A program made the translations under genes and the position numbers. This document shows positions 1 to 5,529 of a stretch of DNA of 15,108 nucleotides, piece after piece; position 1 is the first letter of the stretch, and each line of letters begins with the position of its first letter. The stretch lies in NCBI GenBank assembly GCA_900540545.1, contig UQGJ01000066.1, positions 1-15,108 of the forward strand. Direction: 5' to 3'. The notes beneath the pieces were generated by a model. The model saw nothing but the letters and a program-made list of their open reading frames with translations. It was not told the origin of the DNA and made no database searches. The stretch comes from an uncultured Eubacteriales bacterium (GTDB lineage Bacteria; Bacillota; Clostridia; Oscillospirales; Oscillospiraceae).

Positions 1-82
1 TGACCGGGCAAAACTTGGGAGTAGTTGCGTTTTGATTGGTGCAAACGGGCCGCCACGGGGTCTGTGCGGTTTGGAATCGGCC
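1..82 (-). repeat. Dispersed repeat R4, copy 1 (cut by window edge)
   Basis: Read on the minus strand, this stretch aligns with 6516-6596 on the plus strand. Both begin GGCCGATTC and share TGGCGG, CACCAA, AAAACGCAACTA and CAAGTTTTGCC in the same order at nearly the same spacing. About 45 of the last 55 positions match by hand alignment. It contains no convincing gene and lies at the window edge, so its true outer end is unknown. Confidence 0.7.
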
Positions 83-145
83 TTGTGGCCGTTGGGAGTC
101 GGAATGGGGCGTCGGGGACGCCGCCCACTACGGTGGGGACGGGGG

Positions 146-175
146 AGCGGGCGGCCACAAGGGCCGCCCCTACGG
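146..175. repeat. Palindromic repeat R2, copy 1
   Basis: The core GGGCGGCC-ACAAG-GGCCGCCC forms an 8-bp stem with a 5-base loop (149-169), followed by CTACG. Nearly identical units occur at 4264-4292 and 6396-6423, and half a unit at 15081-15093. It behaves like a REP-type intergenic element. Confidence 0.8.
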
Positions 176-387
176 GGGTCGGTGCGGTTGGCGCGCCGGG
201 TCGTCGCGCCCCACATGGATGGGAGACCAACCTTGCCGGGACTTGCCATGCTAGGCGCGTTGCGCCAGCGCATGAGGGATGAACGACCACAGAATAGGCC
301 GTAACGGCCGGGGCGGGAGCGGAAAGGCAGACTTGTTACCTCTAGCCGGTTTCGACTGCCAGGGTAACGTTGGCGCCGCCTTAAGGT

Positions 388-416
388 CCAGGGCCCGCAG
401 GCCCTGGTTGTTTCTT
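388..416 (+). terminator. Possible terminator reading rightward
   Basis: The stem CCAGGGCC / GGCCCTGG (388-395 with 400-407, loop CGCA) is followed on the plus strand by TTGTTTCTT. It would stop transcription entering from the left. No plus-strand gene is visible upstream, so the call rests on structure alone. Confidence 0.35.
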
Positions 417-420
417 CCCA

Positions 421-445
421 GGGTTCTTTTCAACAAAAGAACCCT
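421..445. repeat. Inverted repeat AGGGTTCTTTT / AAAAGAACCCT
   Basis: A perfect stem with a short CAAC loop. A similar TTCTT-type hairpin (CCCCTTTCTT / AAGAAAGGGG) occurs at 6721-6744, so this may be a dispersed hairpin family. Function unknown. Confidence 0.5.
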
Positions 446-495
446 GCCCCCGGAGGGGGACGCTCCAAACCAAACGTCCCCGCCCTGTGGGCGGA

Positions 496-517
496 TAAAA
501 TTTGCGCCGTCAGGCGC
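496..517 (-). terminator. Weak terminator after gcvH
   Basis: Four bases past the gcvH stop, the minus strand has GCGCC-TGAC-GGCGC (517-504) followed by AAATTTTATCC. The stem is only 5 bp and the U-run is short, so termination may be partial. A further GGGGACG/CGTCCCC hairpin at 456-481 could add to it. Confidence 0.45.
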
Positions 518-521
518 TGCC

Positions 522-899
522 TTACTCCTCAGTGGCGCAGTGGGCGATGTAGGCGGCGGCGTCCAGGAGGTCTTCTTTGTCGGTGATGGACTCCACCTCC
601 ACCAGCCACGCGCCGTAGGGGTCGGCGTTGATGGCCTCGGGGGCGTCCAGCAGCTCCTCGTTGACGGCCTTCACGGTGCCGGTGACGGGGCTGACGATGT
701 CGGAGACGGCCTTGACGGACTCCACGTCGCCCAGGGCCTCGCCCGCCACCACCTCGTCGCCCACGTCGGGCAAGTTGACGAACACCAGGTCACCCAGGGC
801 GTCCTGGGCGTGGTCGGTGAGGCCGATCTTGGCGGTATCGCCGGTCAGGGCGACCCACTCGTGGGATTTGGTGTAGAGCAGGTTTTCAGGGGTGTTCAT
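522..899 (-). CDS. gcvH: Glycine cleavage system H protein
   Basis: This is the lipoyl-carrying shuttle of the glycine cleavage complex. It accepts the aminomethyl group from the P protein and presents it to the T protein, in the cytoplasm. The 125 residues match the usual H-protein length. The N-terminal YTKSHEWV, IGLTDHAQDALGDLVFV and VESVKAVSD blocks are diagnostic, and Lys63 in ESVKAVS is the expected lipoylation site. The ATG at 899 overlaps the stop of the upstream HNH-like gene as ATGA, and AAAGGAG lies just ahead inside that gene, so translation is probably coupled. Expression should follow the glycine riboswitch ahead of gcvT. The usual partner gcvP is not in the window; a weak hairpin and repeats follow. 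Confidence 0.97.
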   Translation of the reverse strand: MNTPENLLYTKSHEWVALTGDTAKIGLTDHAQDALGDLVFVNLPDVGDEVVAGEALGDVESVKAVSDIVSPVTGTVKAVNEELLDAPEAINADPYGAWLVEVESITDKEDLLDAAAYIAHCATEE

Positions 900-1432
900 G
901 ATTCATTTTCTCCTTTACAAATTAAGTATCTTTCATCCTTGAGCAGCGTCCTTTTGCTCCAGTTCACGTGCCATACCTTGATCTTCGCTTTTTGATAGCG
1001 GGCAAACACAAAGTTGTCGTCTGTCTTGGCGACAGAAAGAGAGGACCAATCACACGTATCGTCTTGCTGGTGCAGACGAACATGCTCCTCTTTGGTCACA
1101 ACGGCTCCGACCACGCAGGAGTTCATAAAATCTTTCAGCGTTTTCCTGTTGGCAGACGCTTCCTTCGAGAGCAGCTCAATCAAGATGCTTTTTGGGATGA
1201 CGTGCTCGTGGATGAGCTTTGGTTCCAGAGGAAGGCGATTCTCCCTCTCATAGGCCTCAAGGGCGGATTCCGACCAATATGGACAGCCCACGGTTTTCCC
1301 ATGGAACCCCGTCCAATTCCATAAGATGTTGTCCACAGCGACCTCCCACAGGTGGGAAGACAGCCATTTCTTACGCTTCATAAGTTGTACCAGGTCATCC
1401 AGCATCTCATCCCGACTTTGATACGCAACCAT
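896..1432 (-). CDS. HNH-like hypothetical protein inserted between gcvT and gcvH
   Basis: A 178-residue protein of uncertain function. Residues 75-81 (HEHVIPK), followed by VTKEEHVRLH at 112-121, resemble the histidine-containing strands and helix of HNH/His-Me finger nucleases. The expected metal and catalytic residues cannot be fully assigned, and no Cys4 zinc knuckle is seen. The start at 1432 is supported by AAAAGG overlapping the gcvT stop, and its TGA stop overlaps the gcvH ATG, so it sits seamlessly in the operon. Its DNA is clearly richer in A+T than gcvT and gcvH and its codon choice is more mixed, which suggests acquisition from elsewhere. It could be a nuclease, a remnant of a mobile or defence gene, or a non-enzymatic protein. 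The reading frame itself is secure; the function is not. Confidence 0.75.
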   Translation of the reverse strand: MVAYQSRDEMLDDLVQLMKRKKWLSSHLWEVAVDNILWNWTGFHGKTVGCPYWSESALEAYERENRLPLEPKLIHEHVIPKSILIELLSKEASANRKTLKDFMNSCVVGAVVTKEEHVRLHQQDDTCDWSSLSVAKTDDNFVFARYQKAKIKVWHVNWSKRTLLKDERYLICKGENES

Positions 1433-1437
1433 TTCAA

Positions 1438-2520
1438 CTACCTTTTATAAAACGGGAGGGGGACGACTTTGGCGGGGACGCGGCGGCCGCGGACGTCCAC
1501 CTCCACTGCGGCACCGGGGGCGGCGTCTGCGGGGGCCAGGTAGGCCATGGCGACGGCCTTGCCCAGGTAGGGGCAGTGGGTGCCGGAGGTGGTCTGGCCG
1601 GCCAGCCGGTCCCCGATGTAGACGTCCTGGTGCTCCCGGAGGATGCCCCGGCCCGTGACCTCCAGGCCCACGCGGGTCCGGGCCAGGGGGAGCTTGGCCT
1701 CCATGGCGGATTTGCCGATGAAGTCGTCCTTGGTCAGCTTGACGGCGAAGTCCAGGCCTGCTTCCAGGGGGGTGATGACGTCGTCCAGCTCGTGGCCATA
1801 GAGGGGCATGGCGGCCTCCAGGCGGAGGGTGTCCCGGGCGCCCAGGCCGCAGGGGATGAGGCCCAGGTCCCTGCCGGTCTCCAGGAGCAGGTCCCACAGC
1901 TTGGGGGCGTCGGCGTTGGCGCAGTAAATCTCGTAGCCGAACTCGCCGGTATAGCCGGTGCGGGAGACGATGCAGGTCATGCCCTGGAGGTCCACGTCCC
2001 GGACGAAGCTGTAATACTTCTTGGGGAGGGCGTCCTCGGGGAGGAGGCGGAGGATGATCTCCTTGGACTTGGGGCCCTGGAGGGCCACCTGGGCCACGGT
2101 GTCCGAGATGTCCTCCAGGGTGCAGTCGCCGGAGAGGTGGGCGCGCATCCAGGCGGCGTCCTTGTCCTTGTTGGCGGCGTTGACCACCACCAGGTACGTC
2201 TCGTCCTTGACCTTGTAGACGATGAGGTCGTCCACGCAGCCGCCGGCGTCGTTGCACATGGGGGAATAGCGGACCTGGCCGTCGGTCATGTTGGTGAAGT
2301 CGTTGGTGAGCATGTGGTTGAGGTTTGCCAGGGCGTCGGGGCCGCAGACCATCAGCTCGCCCATGTGGCTGACGTCGAAGAGTCCGGCGGCGGTGCGGAC
2401 GGCCATGTGCTCGGCCACCACGCCGGTGGGGTACTGGACGGGCAGCAGGTAGCCGGCGAAGGGGACGATCTTGCCGCCCAGGGCTTCGTGGCGGTCGTAG
2501 AGCGGGGTTTTCAATTCCAT
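1438..2520 (-). CDS. gcvT: Glycine cleavage system T protein (aminomethyltransferase)
   Basis: Aminomethyltransferase (EC 2.1.2.10). It transfers the methylene group from aminomethyl-lipoyl H protein to tetrahydrofolate and releases ammonia. The 360 residues match the bacterial family. The N-terminus TPLYDRHEALGGKIVPFAGY, the VSHMGE motif near residue 50, SRTGYTGEFGYEIY near residue 190, CGLGARDTLRLEAAMPLYGHEL near 225, and the C-terminal barrel SGTHCPYLGKAVAMAYL are all characteristic. The ATG at 2520 has AAGGAGGG nine bases upstream. It is the first gene after the glycine riboswitch, so glycine should induce it. Only five bases separate its stop from the next start, consistent with one gcvT-HNH-gcvH transcript. 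Confidence 0.98.
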   Translation of the reverse strand: MELKTPLYDRHEALGGKIVPFAGYLLPVQYPTGVVAEHMAVRTAAGLFDVSHMGELMVCGPDALANLNHMLTNDFTNMTDGQVRYSPMCNDAGGCVDDLIVYKVKDETYLVVVNAANKDKDAAWMRAHLSGDCTLEDISDTVAQVALQGPKSKEIILRLLPEDALPKKYYSFVRDVDLQGMTCIVSRTGYTGEFGYEIYCANADAPKLWDLLLETGRDLGLIPCGLGARDTLRLEAAMPLYGHELDDVITPLEAGLDFAVKLTKDDFIGKSAMEAKLPLARTRVGLEVTGRGILREHQDVYIGDRLAGQTTSGTHCPYLGKAVAMAYLAPADAAPGAAVEVDVRGRRVPAKVVPLPFYKR

Positions 2521-2552
2521 GGGGCTTTCCCTCCTTCAGATTGGTAGGACTA

Positions 2553-2594
2553 AAACAGGAAAACGGAGGCGCGCCTTGCCAAGGCACGCCTCCG
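2553..2594 (-). terminator. Riboswitch-controlled intrinsic terminator
   Basis: On the minus strand, CGGAGGCGTGCCTT pairs with AAGGCGCGCCTCCG (14 bp with one G-U, loop GGC; plus coordinates 2564-2594) and is followed by TTTTCCTGTTTTA. The first six bases of its 5' arm, CGGAGG at 2594-2589, are also the 3' strand of the second aptamer's P1 helix. Forming one excludes the other. Confidence 0.85.
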
Positions 2595-2750
2595 TCTGTT
2601 TACCTGAAAGATTCTCCCGTATGGGTACGGGATTGCTTCTTCGGTCCGGCCGGGCCGGTTTTCGGAGGTTCGTCCGGCGCCGGTACCTTTGCCTGAGAGT
2701 TTTTTTGCCAATCCCCTTCGGCGCCGCAGTCAAGCGGTCTCTCCCGATGC
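2581..2750 (-). promoter_or_regulatory. Tandem glycine riboswitch upstream of gcvT
   Basis: Read on the minus strand, aptamer 1 (about 2748-2679) has GGGAGAGACC, GCGCCGAAGGGG and ACTCTCAGGCAAAGG, the signature of glycine aptamers. Aptamer 2 (about 2669-2588) has CCTCCG opening P1, CCGAAGAAGCAA, a hairpin TCCCGTACCCATACGGGA, then CTTTCAGGTAAA and CGGAGG closing P1. The second aptamer uses GAAA/TTTC where most have GAGAG/CTCTC, a covarying change. Glycine binding should hold P1 closed and prevent the overlapping terminator, giving an ON switch for gcvT, the HNH-like gene and gcvH. Confidence 0.93.
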
Positions 2751-2780
2751 CATCATCCGAGATATTCTGTTTTCGGATTC

Positions 2781-2809
2781 AGTATATCGGAAAGCGCGGT
2801 GTTTTGCAA
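2781..2809 (-). promoter_or_regulatory. Sigma-A type promoter of the gcv operon
   Basis: On the minus strand, TTGCAA (2809-2804) and TATACT (2786-2781) are separated by exactly 17 bases. Transcription would start near 2774, shortly before the first glycine aptamer, as expected for a riboswitch leader. Confidence 0.75.
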
Positions 2810-2828
2810 GGGGGGATTTTGCGGCGCC

Positions 2829-2857
2829 TTGCTTACGGGCGGCACATGTGATAGGAT
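2829..2857 (+). promoter_or_regulatory. Possible promoter for the hypothetical protein and dppA
   Basis: TTGCTT (2829-2834) and TAGGAT (2852-2857) are 17 bases apart, about 43 bases ahead of the first start codon. It lies back to back with the gcv promoter. The -35 box is only a moderate match. Confidence 0.4.
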
Positions 2858-2899
2858 AACTCATATATCATCCCCAACTGGGGGCAGGAGCGTGAGGAC

Positions 2900-3370
2900 A
2901 TGTCGGAGCATACGCTGACGGCAAAGCAGGTTATGGACGATTTTTGTTCCCGGGACCCCGGGAGGGTGCGGTCCGCCGCCCACGAAATCTTAGCGCGGAG
3001 CCAGGACCCCGAATACCTCCGCCCTTTGACGCGCCATATGCTGAAACTCAAGCTGAGGACAAGGGGACTCGAACTGGGAGGACTGTTGGCGCCCAATCAG
3101 AGGTTTGTGGATTTTGCGCTCCAGGTGCTGGAGTTCCACAAAAAAGGGGTGGGCTGCCCCTGCGCCCTGTATCCCATGAGCGGGGACTCCATTTATTCGT
3201 TTCCTATGGAGGTAAAGCGGGGGAATCTGACGGTCCTGGACACCGTTCTCTCCGACGACGGCCCATATGTGGACCACTATCTTGCGGAATGCCCGCGATG
3301 CGGGCAAAAATACGAGGTAATCGAGCGGGAATACCATTATACCTGGTGGCGTTGGACCGCGGTACAGTGA
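2900..3370 (+). CDS. Hypothetical protein with CPC and CPRC cysteine pairs
   Basis: A 156-residue soluble protein that I do not recognise. The first half is charged and helical. The second half has Cys86-Pro-Cys88 and Cys131-Pro-Arg-Cys134, which could together bind one zinc ion as a split ribbon, followed by an aromatic end YHYTWWRW. No signal peptide or membrane segment is visible. The ATG at 2900 follows GGAG/GAGGAC; no better start exists. It ends 17 bases before the D-aminopeptidase start, so the two are probably cotranscribed, but nothing in the sequence links it to peptide metabolism. Confidence 0.75.
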   Translation: MSEHTLTAKQVMDDFCSRDPGRVRSAAHEILARSQDPEYLRPLTRHMLKLKLRTRGLELGGLLAPNQRFVDFALQVLEFHKKGVGCPCALYPMSGDSIYSFPMEVKRGNLTVLDTVLSDDGPYVDHYLAECPRCGQKYEVIEREYHYTWWRWTAVQ

Positions 3371-3387
3371 AACGGGAGGGATATGAT

Positions 3388-4191
3388 ATGAAAATCTTTA
3401 TTTCGGCGGACATTGAGGGGACTGCGTTCTGCATGACGCGGGAGGGGCTGCGGCCCGGAGGGCACGACTATGAGCGGAACCGGCAGGAGATGACCGACGA
3501 GGTGCTGGCCGCCGCGGAGGGGGCCAGGGCCGCCGGGGCCGACTGGGTGGTGGTGAAGGACGCCCACGGGCCGGGCATCAACCTCTACCCCGAGCAGATG
3601 CCCGACTATGTGGAGCTGGTGCGGGGGTGGAGCTACGAGCCGCGGATGATGGTAGAGGGGCTGGACGAGAGCTTCGACGCCGCCTTTTTTGTAGGCTACC
3701 ACAGCGCGGCGGGGCTGGAGGGGAACGTGCTGAGCCACACCATCTCCGGGGCGGCGCTCCATTCCATCACGGTGAATGGGATGCCCGCGTCGGAATTCCT
3801 GATTTACAGCTGGATGGCTGCCTATTACGGGGTGCCCAGCGTGCTGCTCACCGGGGACCTGGCCCTGTGCGAGGCGGGGAAACAGCTCCACCCCGGGCTG
3901 GCGGTGGCGCCGGTGAAGCACGACGTGGGCGGGCGGAGCCAGGGGCTGAACGGTCCGGCGGCCCGGAAGCTCATCCGGGACGCGGCGGAGCGGGCGCTGA
4001 AGCAGGATTTGAAGGCGGCGGGCATTGAACTGCCGAAGCACTTCCGGGTGGAGCTGGTGTACAAGGACCACGCCATGGCCTATCAGAAGAGCTTTTATCC
4101 GGGGGCCGAGCTGGTGGGGCCGTGCACGGTCGTGTTTGAGTCGGAGGACTGGTATGAGGTCTGCCGGTGTTTGGCGTTTACCGTTCTGTAA
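3388..4191 (+). CDS. dppA: M55 family D-aminopeptidase (DppA-like)
   Basis: A zinc-dependent aminopeptidase that releases N-terminal D-amino acids from short peptides, probably handling D-Ala peptides from peptidoglycan turnover or the diet. The protein is 267 residues, normal for B. subtilis DppA. Family metal ligands are present: Asp8 and Glu10 in SADIEG, His60 in KDAHGPG, His105 in VGYHSA, and Glu136 in MPASEF. His117 in LSHTISG matches the proposed catalytic histidine. The ATG at 3388 has GGGAGGG seven bases upstream and gives the canonical MKIFISADIEG start; the longer in-frame extension has no family similarity. No signal peptide is seen, so it is cytoplasmic and would need an importer that is not in this window. 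Its 3' end overlaps the convergent crp gene by 14 bases. Confidence 0.94.
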   Translation: MKIFISADIEGTAFCMTREGLRPGGHDYERNRQEMTDEVLAAAEGARAAGADWVVVKDAHGPGINLYPEQMPDYVELVRGWSYEPRMMVEGLDESFDAAFFVGYHSAAGLEGNVLSHTISGAALHSITVNGMPASEFLIYSWMAAYYGVPSVLLTGDLALCEAGKQLHPGLAVAPVKHDVGGRSQGLNGPAARKLIRDAAERALKQDLKAAGIELPKHFRVELVYKDHAMAYQKSFYPGAELVGPCTVVFESEDWYEVCRCLAFTVL

Positions 4192-4936
4192 GGGGACGGA
4201 GATACGGATTGCCGCGCCAGTCTGCGGACTGGTTCGCAATGACAGGGGACGGGGGACGGGGGACGGGCGGCCGCAAGGGCCGCCCCCACGGGGGGGGAAA
4301 TTCGTTTTTCTTTGCTTTCAGGGCGCCTGCTTTTTGCAGGCGCCCTATTTCGCGGGATAGGGCGCTGCGGTCGGCGCAGAGGTAGTCGGCCAGGGCCTGG
4401 CGGTCCAGGGGGATGGTGAAGGTGTCCGCCCCCGCCAGGGTGCGCTGCTCCTCCAGGTAGGACAGGAGCTTGTCCGCCAGGGTCTTGCGGGAGAGGTGGT
4501 CCATGCGGCGGCTGAGGAAGAGGTTCTTTTGGGCCAGGACGGAGACCAGATTGGACAGGAGCCGGGCGTGGTGAGGGTAGGGGTCGGAACAGGGGGCGGT
4601 GATGCGGGCGGCGTCCAGGAAGAGGATTTGACTCTCCTCCCCCGCCCAGACCGAGACGGACAGGGGGACGGGGCCGGCGCAGGCGTACGCCTCGGCGAAG
4701 ATGCCAGCCGGGCCGATGGCGGCCAGAAGCAGGCGGCCGCCGTCGGCGCTCTCCCGGCAGACCTGGACCGAGCCGGACAGGACCACCCCCAGGCGGCGGG
4801 CCGGCTCCCCCGCCCGGAGGATGGCCGCGCCCTTGGGGTACGCGGTGGGGCGGGCGGAGAGGCAGGCCAGGACGGACTCCAGGTCCGGCGGGGTCAGGCC
4901 CCGGAAGAGGGGGCAGCGGGATAAGATTTCCTGCAT
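4178..4936 (-). CDS. Crp/Fnr family transcriptional regulator with a repeat-encoded C-terminal tail
   Basis: A 252-residue regulator with an N-terminal cyclic-nucleotide-binding-like beta barrel (about 5-110), a long dimer helix (about 120-162) and a C-terminal winged HTH (about 177-203, LDRQALADYLCADRSALSREI). Cysteines at 8, 25, 60, 86, 116 and 187 are scattered, so a redox or Fe-S sensor is possible but unproven. The ATG at 4936 has GAGGAG upstream; the longer frame would run through the divergent promoter. After about residue 211 the protein should end, but instead reads through R2 (GRPLRPPVPRPP) and R1 (VIANQSADWRGNPYL) repeats for about 40 residues and stops inside the dppA end. It diverges from the flavoprotein/ferredoxin operon and probably controls it. 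The effector is unknown. Confidence 0.9.
   Translation of the reverse strand: MQEILSRCPLFRGLTPPDLESVLACLSARPTAYPKGAAILRAGEPARRLGVVLSGSVQVCRESADGGRLLLAAIGPAGIFAEAYACAGPVPLSVSVWAGEESQILFLDAARITAPCSDPYPHHARLLSNLVSVLAQKNLFLSRRMDHLSRKTLADKLLSYLEEQRTLAGADTFTIPLDRQALADYLCADRSALSREIGRLQKAGALKAKKNEFPPPWGRPLRPPVPRPPSPVIANQSADWRGNPYLRPLTER
4203..4248 (+). repeat. Palindromic repeat R1, copy A
   Basis: CGGATTGCC..GCCAGTC-TGCG-GACTGG..GCAATGACAGGGG. The two GCCAGTC/GACTGG arms and the outer ATTGC/GCAAT arms form an imperfect hairpin. Related copies lie at 9894-9937, 13479-13523 and 15020-15065, with a fragment at 11579-11594. This copy is inside the crp reading frame. Confidence 0.85.
4264..4292. repeat. 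Palindromic repeat R2, copy 2 (inside crp)
   Basis: GGGCGGCC-GCAAG-GGCCGCCC (4265-4285), followed by CCACG. It is adjacent to R1 copy A and translated as part of the Crp tail on the minus strand. Confidence 0.8.
4320..4346. repeat. Perfect 11-bp hairpin at the Crp domain/tail boundary
   Basis: AGGGCGCCTGC and GCAGGCGCCCT flank a five-base TTTTT loop. On the minus strand it encodes RLQKAGAL, the end of the HTH domain, so codon constraints partly explain it. On the plus strand it might slow transcription leaving dppA, although only ATTT follows. Confidence 0.4.
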
Positions 4937-4951
4937 ACGAATCGGCTCCTC

Positions 4952-4967
4952 TGTTGCGACGGCAACA
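4952..4967. promoter_or_regulatory. Crp/Fnr-type operator TGTTGC-N4-GCAACA
   Basis: A perfect 6-4-6 palindrome centred at 4959.5, with the architecture of Crp/Fnr sites. The centre is exactly 41.5 bases upstream of the start predicted from the GATAAT -10 box at 4989-4994 (class II activation position). It also lies at about +8 to +23 of the crp transcript predicted from the minus promoter (repression position). Confidence 0.75.
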
Positions 4968-4981
4968 TACTTTTTTCGTTC

Positions 4982-5010
4982 AGTATACGATAATGGGTGC
5001 AGAAAGGCAA
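4982..5010 (-). promoter_or_regulatory. Promoter of the crp gene
   Basis: On the minus strand, TTGCCT (5010-5005) and TATACT (4987-4982) are separated by 17 bases, with a predicted start near 4975. The palindrome at 4952-4967 follows directly downstream, which would allow autorepression. Confidence 0.65.
4989..4994 (+). promoter_or_regulatory. -10 element of the flavoprotein/ferredoxin operon
   Basis: GATAAT with a predicted start near 5001. No good -35 hexamer is present at the correct spacing, as expected for a promoter that depends on an activator bound at -41.5. It overlaps the crp promoter on the other strand. Confidence 0.55.
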
Positions 5011-5022
5011 GGAGGAATGGGT

Positions 5023-5529
5023 ATGAGGCGAAAGGACCGGGAGATGGACTTGGAGTTTGCCCGGATGGTGCTGGACAAGTGCGAGTGGGCGGTGCTGGCC
5101 GTGTCAGGGGCCGACGGGGCGCCACGCTGCGTGCCCGTCACCATCGTGCGGGACGGGGAGGACATCTACTTCCACTCCGCGCTGGAGGGGGAAAAGGTGG
5201 ACTGCCTGCGGCGGGACGGGCGGGTGTGCCTCACCGCCGTGGGGGACACCAAGGTGGCCACGGACAGATTCACCACCGAGTACGAGAGCGCCGTGGTCCA
5301 CGGGACGGCGGAAGAGGTGACGGAGGAGGCCGAAAAAATCCAGGCTCTGCGGCTGCTGTGCCAGCGGCACGTCCCGGCCAACATGGACCGGTTCGAGGCC
5401 GAGGCACAGCGGAGCCTGTGGCGGACCGGGGTGTGGAAAATCCACATGGACCGGGTGACCGGGAAGCGGAAGAAGTACGGCCGGGACGGGAAGGAACTGA
5501 AATTCGGAGCGACGGAGGAAACGACATGA
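5023..5529 (+). CDS. Pyridoxamine 5'-phosphate oxidase-like flavin-binding protein
   Basis: A 168-residue split-barrel protein of the PNPOx-like/NimA group, which binds FMN (or a related flavin) and reduces small substrates; the substrate here is unknown. It has MRRKDREM at the start, a barrel strand IYFHSALEGEKVDCLRRDGRVCL near residues 48-70, and FTTEYESAVVHGTAEEV near 83-99, typical of this family. The ATG at 5023 has AAGGAGG eight bases upstream; the upstream in-frame ATGs lie in the promoter or too close to the ribosome site. Its TGA stop overlaps the next ATG (ATGA), so translation is coupled to the ferredoxin-like gene. A divergent Crp/Fnr regulator probably controls it, suggesting a redox or nitrosative stress role. 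That role is inference. Confidence 0.9.
   Translation: MRRKDREMDLEFARMVLDKCEWAVLAVSGADGAPRCVPVTIVRDGEDIYFHSALEGEKVDCLRRDGRVCLTAVGDTKVATDRFTTEYESAVVHGTAEEVTEEAEKIQALRLLCQRHVPANMDRFEAEAQRSLWRTGVWKIHMDRVTGKRKKYGRDGKELKFGATEETT

Larger units (their letters stand above)
1..521. other. Non-coding repeat-rich region downstream of gcvH
   Basis: No credible gene lies here. Open frames exist in several registers, but they are low-complexity Gly/Arg/Pro translations of GC-rich repeats with no ribosome site or recognisable family. The stretch holds the R4 copy (1-82), a GTCGGGGACGCCG-type block (about 110-123), the R2 palindrome (146-175), and a series of hairpins at 388-407, 421-445, 456-481 and 504-517. 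It separates the gcv operon from whatever lies to the left. Confidence 0.7.

Noticed and set aside
146..175. Factor-independent terminator at R2 copies
   Set aside because: The stem is strong but no T-run follows in either direction, and copies occur inside a coding frame, so a repeat element fits better.
279..995. 238-residue plus-strand frame across the repeats and gcvH
   Set aside because: It mixes repeat translation with antisense gcvH and HNH-gene sequence; no plausible start site.
1576..2547. Long plus-strand open frame opposite gcvT
   Set aside because: It is antisense to a certain gene, and its Gly/Val/His-rich translation is a codon-bias shadow with no family match.
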